DNA of 64,000 nucleotides from Theristus sp. LFF4_11. Taxonomy: Eukaryota > Nematoda > Chromadorea > Monhysterida > Xyalidae. The notes below the pieces were generated by a model that saw only the letters and a list, made by a program, of their open reading frames with translations, did no database searches and had not been told where the DNA came from. Location: the NCBI GenBank assembly GCA_030248135.1, contig JASANC010003404.1:1-64000 (forward strand), written 5' to 3'. Positions 1 through 12,585 of this stretch are shown piece after piece. Both the position numbers and the translations under genes were made by a program. The stretch's first letter is position 1. Every line of letters starts with the position of its first letter.

Positions 1-1184
1 TGCTCCAGCAATCCTTCATCGACATCGACTGCTTTTTCTTGTTCATTTGCATTTCGTTTTCAGCTTTCCGTCTTATATTGGATTTTGAGGTTGTTAATTT
101 AGCAACCAATTCATTGTTTAGGCCGAAAACGGCACGGCAAGATGCTACTTTCTATTGTGCACGGTGGGCAGGCAATCTTTGAAAACTGGTTTGAACTTGT
201 TCATGTGGATAACGTAATGCGTGTTGAGGCGCGAAACTCGATTGAAGCTGCACACACACGCGTTCAAATAAACGTCATCTTCGCTTATTTGAACTGAAGA
301 AAAACATGATGAACGATTGAAAAAAGAAAGGGAGAGCGCGCGAAGAAATCGGAAGGAAACGACAGGGGACGACGGTTGAAGCAGCATCGATCACGACACA
401 AACGCACAGCACACACACACGCACTCATGTCCATGTGCGCCGTTCTTGCCTTGCAGCCTCTTGCCGCTGCGAATATGCGATTACTTTTTTATTATTATTA
501 TCATTATTGTTATTATTGGTTTTCAATTGGCGCGTTGTCGTGGGTGCCCGTGCGTTTGTGTTCAAGACAGGCGCCCACGACAGACCACGTACGCCACAAC
601 ACTCGCACACGCACGTGCCACGCCATTCCGTCAGCGGTGCTCTCTTTGTATTGAGCGTTGTCCATCCATTTCAGCGCTGGTATTTCGGTGCCAACTGCTT
701 TGCCAGCTTCTCTCCTTTCGTCTTCATGATGATAGTCATAAAAACAGTGTGCTCATTTGATGCCTCTGTCCGTGCTCTTCCTCACGTCGCCGACGACAAA
801 AACTGTCGCTTTCGGTCCAATCTTTTATGGTTATAGTAGTTGTTCGGGCATATTTTCAGAACAACGAACATTTCATTTCAGCCCTGTTCACACGCAACAG
901 TGCTCAATTGAATGCAATCACGCATGATTTGTGCGCCAAACGGTGTTCTTACTTTGTTTACTTTGGCCAAACACAGGGGTGTATTGTGAATTGCGACAGA
1001 ATTAGTTTTATGGAAAATTGTCACCGTTTAATTTCTGTGTTTTTAAGGTTTTTGTCAAAAACTGCAGCATCAATTGTGACCAACCTACTATGCACACATT
1101 GCTGAATAAAATTACTGCAAGCAACTTTATTTGAACAGCCACTGTTTCTTTTCACTAAACCGGTTGAACTGATACGGGTGAACG
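1..1184. other. Upstream region of left KCC copy
   Basis: Lies upstream of the KCC start codon and presumably holds its promoter and 5' untranslated exons. Open frames of 60-130 codons exist on both strands, but none resembles a protein family and they overlap each other. It includes a TTA/TTG-type microsatellite near 485-525. No core promoter can be assigned by eye. It is mirrored at 54,302-55,484. Confidence 0.6.
485..527. repeat. AT-rich trinucleotide microsatellite
   Basis: Imperfect run of TTA/TCA/TTG triplets upstream of the KCC gene; the mirror copy is near 54,960-55,000. Confidence 0.7.
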
Positions 1185-4100
1185 ATGGAGCCGAACAGTA
1201 TTCCGAACAATCGTCGATTCGACTTTGATTCACTGGTCGATGACCAAGTGCGCACTGAATGGCTGCCGGAATGGCATACGCGCAAAGGGTGCAGTTTTCC
1301 ACGAAAAAAGGTGCCGCCAAATTATGGGGAGGTGGAATGGGAATAGAATTGTAACGGGCAAGAGCGTAGCTGGGCAAAACCGCAATCCGCTGACGCGTCT
1401 ACATAGACCGACGAAACCATTGATTTTGAACGTGACTGACGCTTCTTGCAGATTCCTTCCACAGAGATGGCTATCATTCCGACCATTCGTCGCTGTCTGC
1501 GGACGTCCATGAAGTGCTGCCCTTATTTGAGGTGCGCTCCGCAGTACGCTCTTCGTTGTCGTGCTTTTCCGAATCGTGTGTGAACAATGAGACAAAACCT
1601 AGAATTCGCTTTTAGGAGGATGTCAATCGACCAAACGTCAAAAAGGTGTTTCGCTCCATGTCCATCTAAGATCTCACCTCATACCGGGTACCAGTGTTGC
1701 TGAAAAGGAGCAGCACAAGGCTGCCGTGAGTTGACGACAGTCTCATGTCGCTTGTTTTATTCCCTATTCCATCATTTAATTTGTTTTCTCGAGTGGATTC
1801 ACATTCACACTCGGTGAGTGTTGGATTGACTTTTGATTTTTTCACTGGTTCAATTTGATTTTGTTAATCCTGCAGGCGGAGTCGAAAAATGGACTGATCA
1901 TGGGCGTCTACCTGCTCGTGCATGCAGAACATCTTCGGCGTTCTGTTCTTCATTCGCCTGGCGTGGATCGTCGGCACGGCGGGCGTTGCACAGTCATTCT
2001 TCATTGTGTTCATCTCTGCTCGGTGGTTGGTCGAGTGAAGAGTCCTCCTGAGAGTGACCGTCTGAGCGCAGTGCATACGCCCACAATATCACGGTGTGAT
2101 GTGGCACAGGCACAAATGTGTGCTGCTGCGGTGCTATCGCCTGCGTTCGTTTGTGTCTCAGTAACATCACAGTGTTACAACCGTTGCTGCTTGTATTTGA
2201 ACGCAACGGGCATCAACATGAACATTTCAGCAATGGAAACTCCATTGATAGAGAAACGATAAATGGACTCGTGACCTTTTCGCAGACCTTCCTGACGTCG
2301 ATCTCGTTGTCTGCGATTGCGACCAACGGCATCGTGCCGGCCGGTGGGCCGTACTACATGATCTCAAGGAATCTGGGCCCTGAACTCGGCGGCGCCGTCG
2401 GCATTCTCTTCTATCTCGGCACGACCATCGCAGGCGCCATGTACATCATCGGTGCTGTCGAGATATTCATGGTCGGTGCTGCCCTGGCTGCACTTGTCAA
2501 CGTTGCTCTCGTCTCGCAAAGTGATGTGAAGACAGTCAGTGTTGTGTCAGCACTGTGTTATGGCACAGTAATGCTCCACAATCATAATGAATAACGAATG
2601 CACACGTGCGTCATTGCGTGTGTGTGTGCGTGTGTGTATTTATGGCATGGTTGTGCAACATTTATTGTGTTATAGATAGAGTGCACTGTGTTCAGACTGG
2701 GATTTCAGTCAAAATAAGGCAATGCCCCAAAACAAGCAAACGTGCGTGTCGTGTACGCCGTCACGGTTGTTGTTTGCAGTTGTACCTTGTGCCAGCGGCC
2801 AAAGTGTTCGAAGACACCAACTGCTTCCGCCTGTACGGCACGGTGCTGCTCATTCTGCTCGGGCTGATCGTGATGGCCGGTGTGCGTGTCGTCAACAAGT
2901 TTGCACTGCCCACCGTGTCCATCGTCGTCTTCTGCATCGTTGCAACATTCCTCGGCATTTTCATCAAGTTCAACGGATCAAGCACGCTGCGGTCAGTTTG
3001 CTCTTGTCACTGACACTGGGAAAAAGAATTCTCTTGGAATCCCCTCAACAAAACCGAACTGTCAATTTGTGCTGTTAAAAACTGACCAATTCACTAACGC
3101 GAGCTAAACAGTGCACAGTGCAATTTTCGCCACTGAAGCGTGCATGTGTGGCTTGCAGGTACTGCGTCGTGGGCGACCGCCTGGCGAACATGATGCAGTG
3201 GACGGATGCGGGCAACGCGCCGCTGTCGTGCAACGAGACCGCGCTGCGGCAGATGTTCTGCACGAACCTCACCACCGACTGCGACCCGTACTTCCTGGAG
3301 CAGGCGCGACTCAACCGCATCGGCTACAAGGACGCAATCAAGGGCATCGCTTCCGGCGTTTTCGTTGGTACGAACGACCACCGAGTTTCAGTTGACGGCA
3401 ACGAAATTACACCCGAGAAGCATTTCATACGCTGATTTTTTTTGATTGGAGTCTTTGCGTAGTGCGTCTGTCCACTGAACTGCTTGTAAACAAAAAAAAT
3501 TAATTTAATGGTATGCATTGTGCAAGGCACCGACTTTTCGGATTCGTAAAACCGGTTGTTTGTTTGCAGACAACGTCGACTCAAAGTACCTGCTGAAGCA
3601 TCAGGTGCTGTCTCGCAACTTAACCGAAGACCCGGTGATGTCGGACGACACACACAGCGGCTACGTGATCGCTGACATGGCCACTGGCTTCATGGTGCTC
3701 GTGGGAGTGTTCTTCCCATCGTGCACCGGTGAGTGTGCATTGTGGAAAACGTGTTGTGTTTGGCGTTGTCGCCGTCGGCTGGGCTGCGCCACTGCGCACG
3801 TTTTGATCCGAGGTTCCGTTAATCCATTTAACACACCGTCGTACGGGTATGGTTCAAGTTCAAACATACAGGTGTTGCTCGTATAGCAGTAGCAGGTTGA
3901 AACGAGAACAACTGGTCTTTCGCACTGGTAGAATGACCTACCTTGAATGAACTCGAGTTTTTTTTGTTCTGCAGGCATCATGGCTGGCTCCAACCGGTCG
4001 GGCGACTTGGCAGACGCGTCAAAGTCGATCCCCCGCGGCACCATCGGTGCTACATTGACCACCTCGTTTGTCTGTACGTTCCGGGTCGGGTGCTCAGCCT

Positions 4101-7100
4101 GTTTTGTTGGCGTATGAGAATCAATCACACGGTTTTTATTTTCTTCAGTTGTTCGGCTAGTGAACTGGTTTTTCTTTTCCAAAAATCTTTATTTCGCCTG
4201 CCATACCAACGCTTGCTCATAATTAGCTCATTACCGTCAGGCTATGATACATCTGCCTCTAGCCTTAGTGGCGCCGAGTAAAACAGAAACTTACAACATA
4301 CAGCATAACCGAAACAGCTGATTCTCCGCTCACCTGCGCAGATCTGTCAGCAACGCTGCTGTTTGGCGCGTCTGTGAACGAGATGTTCATCAGAGACAAG
4401 TTCGGCGAAGCGGCCTACGGCAAGCTGATCATCGCCGAGTTGGCCGTGCCACACCCTGTGGTCATCCTGATCGGCTGCTTCATGTCGACCGTCGGCGCTG
4501 GCATGCAGTCGCTCACTGGTGCGTACAGAAGCGCTCTGCTACACGCTTTCGTTGCTTTCGCTCAATTTGTAAACCATGGTCAGTTTGTGCATTCTGGCCT
4601 CGTTTGTATGCTGATTGGCTGCGTGCGTCCAGCTGCTTGGACCAGTCAGCGAGCCGAGTTGAAAAGCAGCCATTGCCACGCAGCTGACTGCCTCTGGTTC
4701 ACAGTTCGACTACATTGAAAGCGTTGGAAAGAACAAAAGGCGATTATTATTTGACGCTATCAGCCTGATTTGCTGATCACAGGTGCGCCTCGTCTGTTCC
4801 AAGCGATTGCGAAAGATGGCGTCATTCCTGGCATCGAGCCTTTTGCGGTTGCGACGTCCGCTGGCGAGCCGATACGCGCAGTGCTGTTGACGTTGAGCAT
4901 CTGTGAGATTGGCATACTGATCGCCAAACTCGAGTCGGTCACTGCGTTGATCACACAGTACGTCCGTTGTTTGCAGAGTGGCGCGTCTTTGCGGTTGTTG
5001 TGGAATGAGCTGCGGAAACAAACTGTACAGCTAGTATACTAGTGGCAAATGCAAAAATTATTGTACTCAATTTTTGTGTTCATAATTTAGTGCAATTTTG
5101 AACGTCATCATCTGATTCACCGTTTTCGTTCGTACATCGCATTCGCATTTATTGATTGGCCATTGTGTCAATTGTGCATTCTGGTGTGCGTTCAGATTCT
5201 TCCTGATGTGCTACTGCAGCGTGAACACTGCGTGCGCGTTGCAGAGTCTACTGAAGGCGCCTGGTTGGCGGCCACGCTTCCGCTATTATCACTGGTCGGT
5301 CGCAAATGGCCGTTTGGTAGCACTGGTTTGAATAAACGCCAAGAGAACGATGTCACTGCGCGCAGGTCTCTCTCGTTGACGGGTGCTTTCCTGTGCATCG
5401 CAGTGATGTTCATCAGCCACTGGGCGTTCGCGTTGGTGGCGATCGCGATTGGTGCCGGCGTCTACAAATACATTGAGTTCAGGGGGTACGTCGCGCACTC
5501 TCACACCAGCTTTTACTGATAAACGATTTTGCAGAAAACGGATAGACGCGACTGCACGCTTCACTCCGTTGTGCCAGGTTTTCTTTTTGTGTCTGCGTGA
5601 CTCTTGAAATGTGCCCACTGAAATCAATGTCTGAATGCACCTGTGTTGTTGCTCAGCGCCGAGAAAGAATGGGGCGATGGGCTGAACGGCCTCGGTCTGT
5701 CTGCCGCCCGCTACGCGCTGCTCAACCTCGAGGATCGCCCGCCACACACCAAGAACTGGCGGTTGGTGCACTCGGCTCGTTTTGCGTCTCCATGCAGTTC
5801 CGGTGAAGTTGTGAAAGACTAATGAAGTAAAATGTGTAGTGAGAGAAAAGTGTTCGAACGTAAGTGAAAAGTAAAATGAGAAAAACTTGTGTTAACGAAT
5901 CAGCAATGCGAAAGAGGATAGTTGCAGTGAAGTGCTCGTGGTTTGGTGTACAGGCCGCAGATTCTGCTGCTGTGCAACAGTGACCCGGAGCAGTACGTGG
6001 ACGAGCACGAGCACATGCTGGCGTTCATCTCGCAGCTGAAGGCAGGCCGTGGCCTGACGGTGTTGGCCGCCGTGCTGCATGGCGACTTCGTTGAGAACGC
6101 TGACCACGCCGACCACATTCGAGATGTACGCTCATTGCGCGTTGCTGTGCTTTGTTTGCATCTGTGTGGCTAATTTTGGTCCGTTTCTTCTTCAGTTCCT
6201 GAAATTGTCGATCAAGAAACACAAGATTCGTGGCTTCTGCGACGTCTGTGTAACGAGGGACAGAACGGAGGGAATATCGGCCGTGTGAGTCATCGATCGC
6301 TTGCTTTGTTATGTTGAAGTGAAACACCACAGTTCTCCACTCTGCTGTTTTGTTCGTTCAGTGTGCAAACGTCTGGTCTCGGTGCGTTGAAGCACAACAC
6401 GGTGATTCTGAATTGGCCAAAAAATTGGAACACTGAAGACCATGAGGCCTGGCAGCAGACGCACGAGTTTGTTGGTGAGCAAGCACGCAACGCTGCTTTT
6501 GCGCATGTTCACGTTCAATAGTTCCGGATGTAAAAGTTGTTGTTTTTAAATCAAAATCTAAACTGTTTTTTTCGCAGATACGATTCGTGTGTCCTCGGCA
6601 GCTGGCTGCGCCGTGCTTGTACCAAAGCACATCAGCAATTTTCCGCTGTCCTCACAGAAGGTGTGCTCGGTTATGTAAAGCGTAAACTCGATCAGTCTGA
6701 TTAGTGGTTGATTGGCAGTCAGTTTTGGCAGTTTTCAAAAGTTGCTTCGTTCGCACGCTTGCGTGGCATTTGGAATGACCGCCAACGACTCGCAGATGAG
6801 CGGCACCCTGGACGTCTGGTGGGTGGTGCACGACGGCGGCATGCTGATGCTGCTGCCGTTCCTGCTGCAGCAACACCGCACCTGGCGCAACGCCAAACTG
6901 CGCATATTCACGGTCGCACAGGCCGAGGACAACAGCATCAAGATGAAGGACGACCTGCGCACGTTCCTCTACCATCTGCGCATCAGTGCTGAGGTGGACG
7001 TCATTGAAATGGTCAGTGGTGGCGGCTGAAACAGCTGGCGCTGATTGGATGGTTTTTTGGAATTTTGTCTTAAAGGTCTTCGTCTGAAGTGAACTCTGTT

Positions 7101-8541
7101 ACTTATAACACGTGTTGCGTGGTGTTGCACATGTTTCAACACAACAACAACAACAACACACGATGGCACGGCAGTGCGGTGCTTCTCTAAATTCGTGTGT
7201 TATCATAACCGAGCGGACCAGTGCTTTCTGAGTAGCTGGCTAGCAATGCAAGTGCAGTGTTGCAGGCGGATAGCGACATCAGCGAGTACACGTACGAGCG
7301 AACGCTCAAAATGGAGCAACGGGTGAAGCTGGTGCAGAACCTGCATCTGCGCTCGAAGGACGCCCGCCACGACCCGCAGATCGCCGTGATCGACTCGGTG
7401 ACACAGCAGCGCAAGCTGTCACGCATCGGCGAGGAGTACGAGGCGGACGCCAGTCGCAAGTCGTCAGCGGGCGCACAGAACGCACAGCTGCACGAGATCG
7501 ACGAGAACGAGGAGGACAGTCAGGAGGTGCGTTCGTGCACGTGGCATGGCGTCTAGGTCTGGGTGGGCCGTTGTCAAAATAAAACGATAGTCGGGCTTTG
7601 AATCACAGGAAATCTGCTGATTGTCCAAACCAGCTCGATGCAGTCAATCAGCATGCAGGTTGTGGTCAGCCAGAATACATCAAGTTGCATGTGGTTAAGA
7701 CCGTGTTACACATTGACTGGTTGAGGCTTTCAGTGGCTAATACGTGTTGGTTTTTTTCGCAGTGGCAGTGGATTTCACCGGTTGAGTCCCCGATGACGCC
7801 AGATGCGGACACGAACACCGCCGTCACACCACTGACCGATGTGCACACGGACAAGGTGGGCTGGGACGGCATGGGACGAAGCTGTGTTCATACAGAAATG
7901 GACGCAATCAAACAAAACACAACGCCATGCGAAGTGTGGTCTCTGGACGTGGTCCAGCAAAAAACAACAAAAATGGGCAAAATGAAACAGCACATTCATC
8001 GCAGACGGCCACTCCAACGGAGAACGAAGTTGAACCGCCGCCAGAGGAGAAGCGACTGGAGGAGCCATCGGAGTTGCCAACGGACAAAGCGCAGCCGAAG
8101 TCACCGACGAAACCGCCGCTGACGAACCGCCCGTCCGCAAAGTCGCAGAACATCAGACGCATGCACACGGCCGTGAAACTCAACCAGGTATGGCGTGCTT
8201 ATTCGAATGTGTTCCACCGAAATGACGTCATCTGCACCGTGTGAACTGGTGCAAAATGAACATTCTGCACAGGCGATGAAACTGAAATCGTCCGAAGCTC
8301 AACTGATCATTGCGAATCTGCCCGGCCCGCCGCGCAGCAGAAATGAACAATTCTGTGAGTGTTTGCTGATGTTGCTTTTTGCTGCTGTCATTTCGCTTTG
8401 GACGCCTTGTTTTCTGATGAAAATGTTAAATGGAATTGTTTTGTGGCAGATATGGAATTTATCGACGCACTCACTGAAGATTTAGATCGTGTTCTGCTCG
8501 TGAAAGGAACCGGCTCCGAAGTGGTCACAATTTATTCTTGA
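1185..8541 (+). pseudogene. K-Cl cotransporter (SLC12/KCC), damaged left copy
   Basis: Same 24-exon gene as the right-arm copy. The start (1185) and stop (8539-8541) align with it. Exons 5-24 read open and encode the same SLC12 core and C-terminal domain. Lesions sit at the 5' end. In exon 1 one base is missing after codon 24 (near 1258), shifting the frame. In exon 3 a changed block near 1668-1680 creates an in-frame TAA and shifts the frame. In exon 4 several bases differ near 1882-1920, including a one-base insertion in the first membrane segment, and one base is missing near 2013. These would stop a functional transporter being made. Alternatives are unpolished assembly of one haplotype or true decay; the sequence alone does not separate them. 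Gene identity is near certain; pseudogene status is moderate. Confidence 0.75.
2606..2637. repeat. GT/GC dinucleotide microsatellite in KCC intron 5
   Basis: Short run of GTGTGT interrupted by GC, inside the intron between the EIFM and LYLVP exons; the mirror copy is near 52,850-52,878. Confidence 0.7.
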
Positions 8542-9741
8542 TCAAAAAAGCATTTGTCTTCTCTTTTTTTTTGAAGTCCACACTCGGTTTTCAATTCAGA
8601 CGTTTTCAAACCGATACAGAGAGTGTTGTTGCACTTCGTGTTCAATGTTCTGTTCCGTTACTTTGTTGGTTATTGTCAGTTTCTCATTGAACAACCCGCT
8701 CTCTAGCAGTCAACTGAAGTTTAATCAAATAACGTAACTTTATGATATTAATTTGCGTTGATAGATACATATGTTGGATAGTTTTTGTCAATTTGTTGAA
8801 CCATTTTTGAAAAAAATAACTTTATTTGTTTTCTTTCAATATTTTTCCGCAGCTGCGATTACAGCGCATGTGTGATTCTTTGCGATCATGTTTTTCATTG
8901 TGGTCTCGGCCTGCTCATGCGACTACTTTTCTAAAATGTCGAACGTTTTTACATGCATGTGAACTTTGCTACTTGTTTTCCCAGCTATTGTTGTTACAGT
9001 TCTATAAGTGCGTATTTTGAAAAACTTTGACAATCAGGATGCGTATTCAATGGAGCATTTAGCTGGTCATTCGAATAGTGCTGTTATGAGTTTTTTTGCA
9101 AAATTTGTTCTGCTTAAAAAATTCTGTGTTTCTGATTGGTAACTTTGCCTAACCTGTGTTTTACTAAATTTATGCAACTTTTCACCTGGCGGTTTCTCGT
9201 GCCGACTGAGCGGTAGTCATTGTATTCAGAATCGGGGTTTATTGGATTGAAAAGTTTCTGCAACTATTTTATCACGTTGAATGCGATATTGGAAACATTT
9301 CTAACGCAGAGTTTTATCACATGTTTGCTTTAGATTTTGTGTGCAACTTTCATTTTTAGCTTTTAGCCTGATTTGATGATTCGTTTTACTGTTTTGTTGT
9401 TCCATGTACAGCGTTCTGTTGTTTCACGGATGTGCGCTCCGTTACATCAACCACTGCAAGAAACGTGTTTTCCAAAAAAAATCGCGTATCTTTTCCCGCT
9501 TGTACGCTGCAAACCTTGTGCAATGATGCGTTTCGAAATGTTTATTTTTGCTTTTTCAGCCGCTTCACGCAGGATTTCGGTTTTTTCAGTCGCTTATCGC
9601 TTGGGTACGCTGTTTGTAGATTCAGTTTACATCGGTGATAACATACTACAAAATATGGATTTCCTCCAACTAAAACAAGAAACAAGATTATACATGTTGT
9701 TCCACATAAGGAATTTCGTGAACTCTTAACCTGAACTCGAG
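8542..9741. other. Convergent intergenic region, KCC and GPCR (left)
   Basis: Separates the 3' end of the KCC copy from the 3' end of the GPCR copy. It is AT-rich with T and A runs, consistent with 3' untranslated DNA. No open frame here looks like a protein family. Confidence 0.6.
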
Positions 9742-10891
9742 TCAATGGAATGGTTTCAATGAGAAGCCTCTTCGTTTTGTCAACTCACCATGTGCTGTGC
9801 TGTGCAGAACGCGTGCGAAGCAGGTGTGTTTATGCATGAAATCGGGTGGTGCAAGCAGATTGCGACCTGGCCGTGGCCCCATCGATGGACTCCGGCATGT
9901 GCCCGTGCTTATCAGCGGTTTCAGCGAGCTCGTTCGTCGTTCGTCCAATCGACTCTCACTGGCCGATCGTGGCAAGCGAGCGGTGTACGTTGTGTCGTCC
10001 GTGCTTCGGAGCGAGTTGGAGCGGGAGCCTGCAAAATGTTCAGCAGGGCTGCTGCAGTCACCTGCTAAAGTCGATTTCTTGTGGAATAAACGCGCTTTAT
10101 GGGTAGCCCTGTTTTTTTCCTGTGTGAACGTTGTAGCAAGTCTAGTCGTTGGCTGTTGCTGTGGCACAAACTGAAAACCAAATCCAACGCGCAACGATGG
10201 ACCTTGTTGCAAAGTTGCCATATTGCAAATAGTCTGAATGAAAATTCGGAGAAAAAAAATTGAACAACGAGTTTTCTAACGCGGCACGGATGGCAACAAT
10301 TTTCGAATCAGACCATTCAGGTCTGGCCAACTAGACAACCCACAAACACACACCAGAAAGGAAAGAGCGCAGTCGTTCCCGTGAATTCAGTAGCGTCTGA
10401 ATGATGATCACTCGAGGTTTGAACTGATCCTTCCACCGGAAATACACGAGCGAATTGGTGGCCGAGTGCAGCACCACCAAACAGTTGGAGATCTCGACGA
10501 GCGAGTTGAACAGCCGATCGACGAGCTCGAAGCTGTTCGGCATCTGAACGATCATCAGTTCGAAAATGTTCAGCAGAAACGGCAGCGTGTAGGCGATCAG
10601 GAACTTGAAAACGACCAGCAGCACCTGCAGAGATGTGCGCGGTCGAAAAGCGCTCGAGACAATTCGTTTCAATTTCAATCTTGCGAAATAATTGTTTTTT
10701 TATTGTCAATTATTTTAAAAGCGGCAAACCATCACAGTCAACTGGTGTTCCAAACGACCAGAATCGCCGGCCACCGCTGTCGAATGGTGTCGCTCTTGCG
10801 GCGGCCGTTGCAATTGAATCTCAACCTCAGCATCAGCAACAACACTGATGCGCTCCAATGGTGACTGAGCGTTGGACACCGTGATCTTTTT

Positions 10892-10930
<39 letters not shown>
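10892..10930. repeat. TTG microsatellite encoding poly-Asn
   Basis: TTG repeat on the plus strand; on the minus strand it reads AAC and encodes the asparagine run in intracellular loop 3 of the GPCR. The right-arm counterpart (44,403-44,428) is shorter and preceded by a stop codon. Confidence 0.85.
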
Positions 10931-11152
10931 GATCATGATGCTCTTGTTGCCATTCAACAGCAGCATTGTTCTCGTCTGATCGCATTTCATTGTGAGCAAC
11001 GCCCAAATGCTGAGTGTGGCAATGAACAGGAACGGCACGACCACGACGCAGAGACTGTGCAGCAGCACGTTGTACCAGAGGTGGTAGCGTCCGTCACGGC
11101 GTAGTGCGGACGCTGTTACCTGCGAACAAAGTACACGCCGCACTGAAAACCA

Positions 11153-11250
11153 TTTTACCAAACAAAAGCACTGTTCTGGTAGCCAACAAAGTTTGATGTT
11201 GCTAAACGCTCCATTTTAGCCAAACCAAATGGAGCAGCTTTTGTTTGGCA
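11153..11250. repeat. Small foldback element in GPCR intron (left)
   Basis: Ends in inverted repeats: ACCAAACAAAAGC at the start and GCTTTTGTTTGG at the end, with nested complementary blocks. It lies in the intron upstream of the TM5 exon. The right-arm copy at 44,033-44,144 keeps a longer perfect stem. Confidence 0.6.
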
Positions 11251-12585
11251 ATTGGTTGTCAGTACGTGGAGGCTCGTTTGATTGTGAAAACCGGCGAATT
11301 TACACTGTAAGCAGTGAGACCAATCGCAAAACAGTGGCATTCCGCTGGGAAACCTGTATTGTCTGAGTGACATGGTCAATTTGGTTGGTGAGGAAGCCCG
11401 AACAAAGCCTTTGAAAAAAAACTAACAAAACTTCCTTCGATCACCTGAATTCTGGCCTGTGGATGACTGTAAGTTTGTGGTGATGATGCGTCAGCGGGTT
11501 GATCAACGCACACCGATATGGTCGGTTCGAAATGGTACGGCAGCGAAAACAGCACGGCACACAGAATCACGTGCATGCAGAGGCATTTCGCTTTGTTGTG
11601 CAGCAGGGCTGTGGAATCGCCAGATTGTAATGAGACAGATTTGAAAACACAACGGATATGGCAACCGAGATAACATGCGAGCGACTTGCGATTGGTGCCC
11701 ACCTGACAGTAAGTCCGGCGAAAAACGTCTTCATTCCATTCGATCCACATGTACTTTCGATATTTTTTCTTTTTAGCTCCTTTCGCCCAACTTCAAGTCT
11801 AGAACTCGAGGGTACTCAAACGCCGATTGATCTAGTTTAGCTGAATATACAGCTTGGCGTTCCAAATCCGTCATCACTTCTGAGACAAGGTGAGTTCTCC
11901 AACTGTCCGCTCCTTACCGCAAGGAAACATGTTTCATGTTTCGAAATCAAAACTTATGTGAACATTGCTCTAGATGTGGCGGCGTGTGACGGCTGGAATC
12001 TGGCGAGTGTGATGATCAACATCACCGTCGTCAGCGCGGCCCGACGGCGACGAGAAGCGGGTGGTATGCAAAAAAAAACAAGAAAACAACAGAATAAACT
12101 TCATAAAAAAAGAAAAATCGATTTTTGGTGAGAAAAAAAATAATGACCATGAGGGCCCACCCGAAAATGCACAAAGACACTGCCGAAAGCAAATATAAAT
12201 GCAAATCGTCAGTGCAGTCAGGTACACGAAAAAGGCCTGAGTAGAAAAGTCAGAGCAGTAAAACGCAGAGTACATATTTTGTTGAGTGTTGCTGTGCTTC
12301 ATATTTTGAATCATCGGAAATTTGTTTAGCGTCTCCGCCATCAAGTGGTTGGTGCTGTTTGAAAACTAAAATCGTCCCGCTGAAATGCAACCAATCCACC
12401 TGCTCATAGAACCAACTGTTACACACCTTCAGTTGCATTTTGTGTATCAGCCAGACGCTGTAGATGTTTGCAGTGCTGCCCAACAGAATGACGCCGCTCG
12501 TGAAATATCCGCCAACCGGGACTGCGAGCGCAGGCAGGGCGCCCATGCGCGCACGGGACAACACGTCAGTGCAGTTGACCAACAT

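Larger units (their letters stand above)
9742..12585 (-). pseudogene. FMRFamide-receptor-like GPCR, damaged left copy
   Basis: Minus-strand counterpart of the intact-looking 5' exons on the right arm. Exon 1 with TM1 (start near 12,585), the TM4 exon, the TM5 and loop-3 exon, the TM6-TM7 exon and the C-terminal tail are readable. The TM2 and TM3 exons are scrambled: around 12,170-12,230 the ICDTVLLGSAFGVYS stretch is replaced by shorter unrelated sequence, and around 11,975-12,070 the TM3 exon has lost dozens of bases. The third intracellular loop is open and carries a run of 13 asparagines encoded by an AAC/CAA microsatellite (10,892-10,930). The tail has one extra base near 9835 relative to the right copy, so the last residues differ. 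A receptor missing TM2-TM3 cannot fold. Whether this is real decay or assembly error is open. Confidence 0.7.
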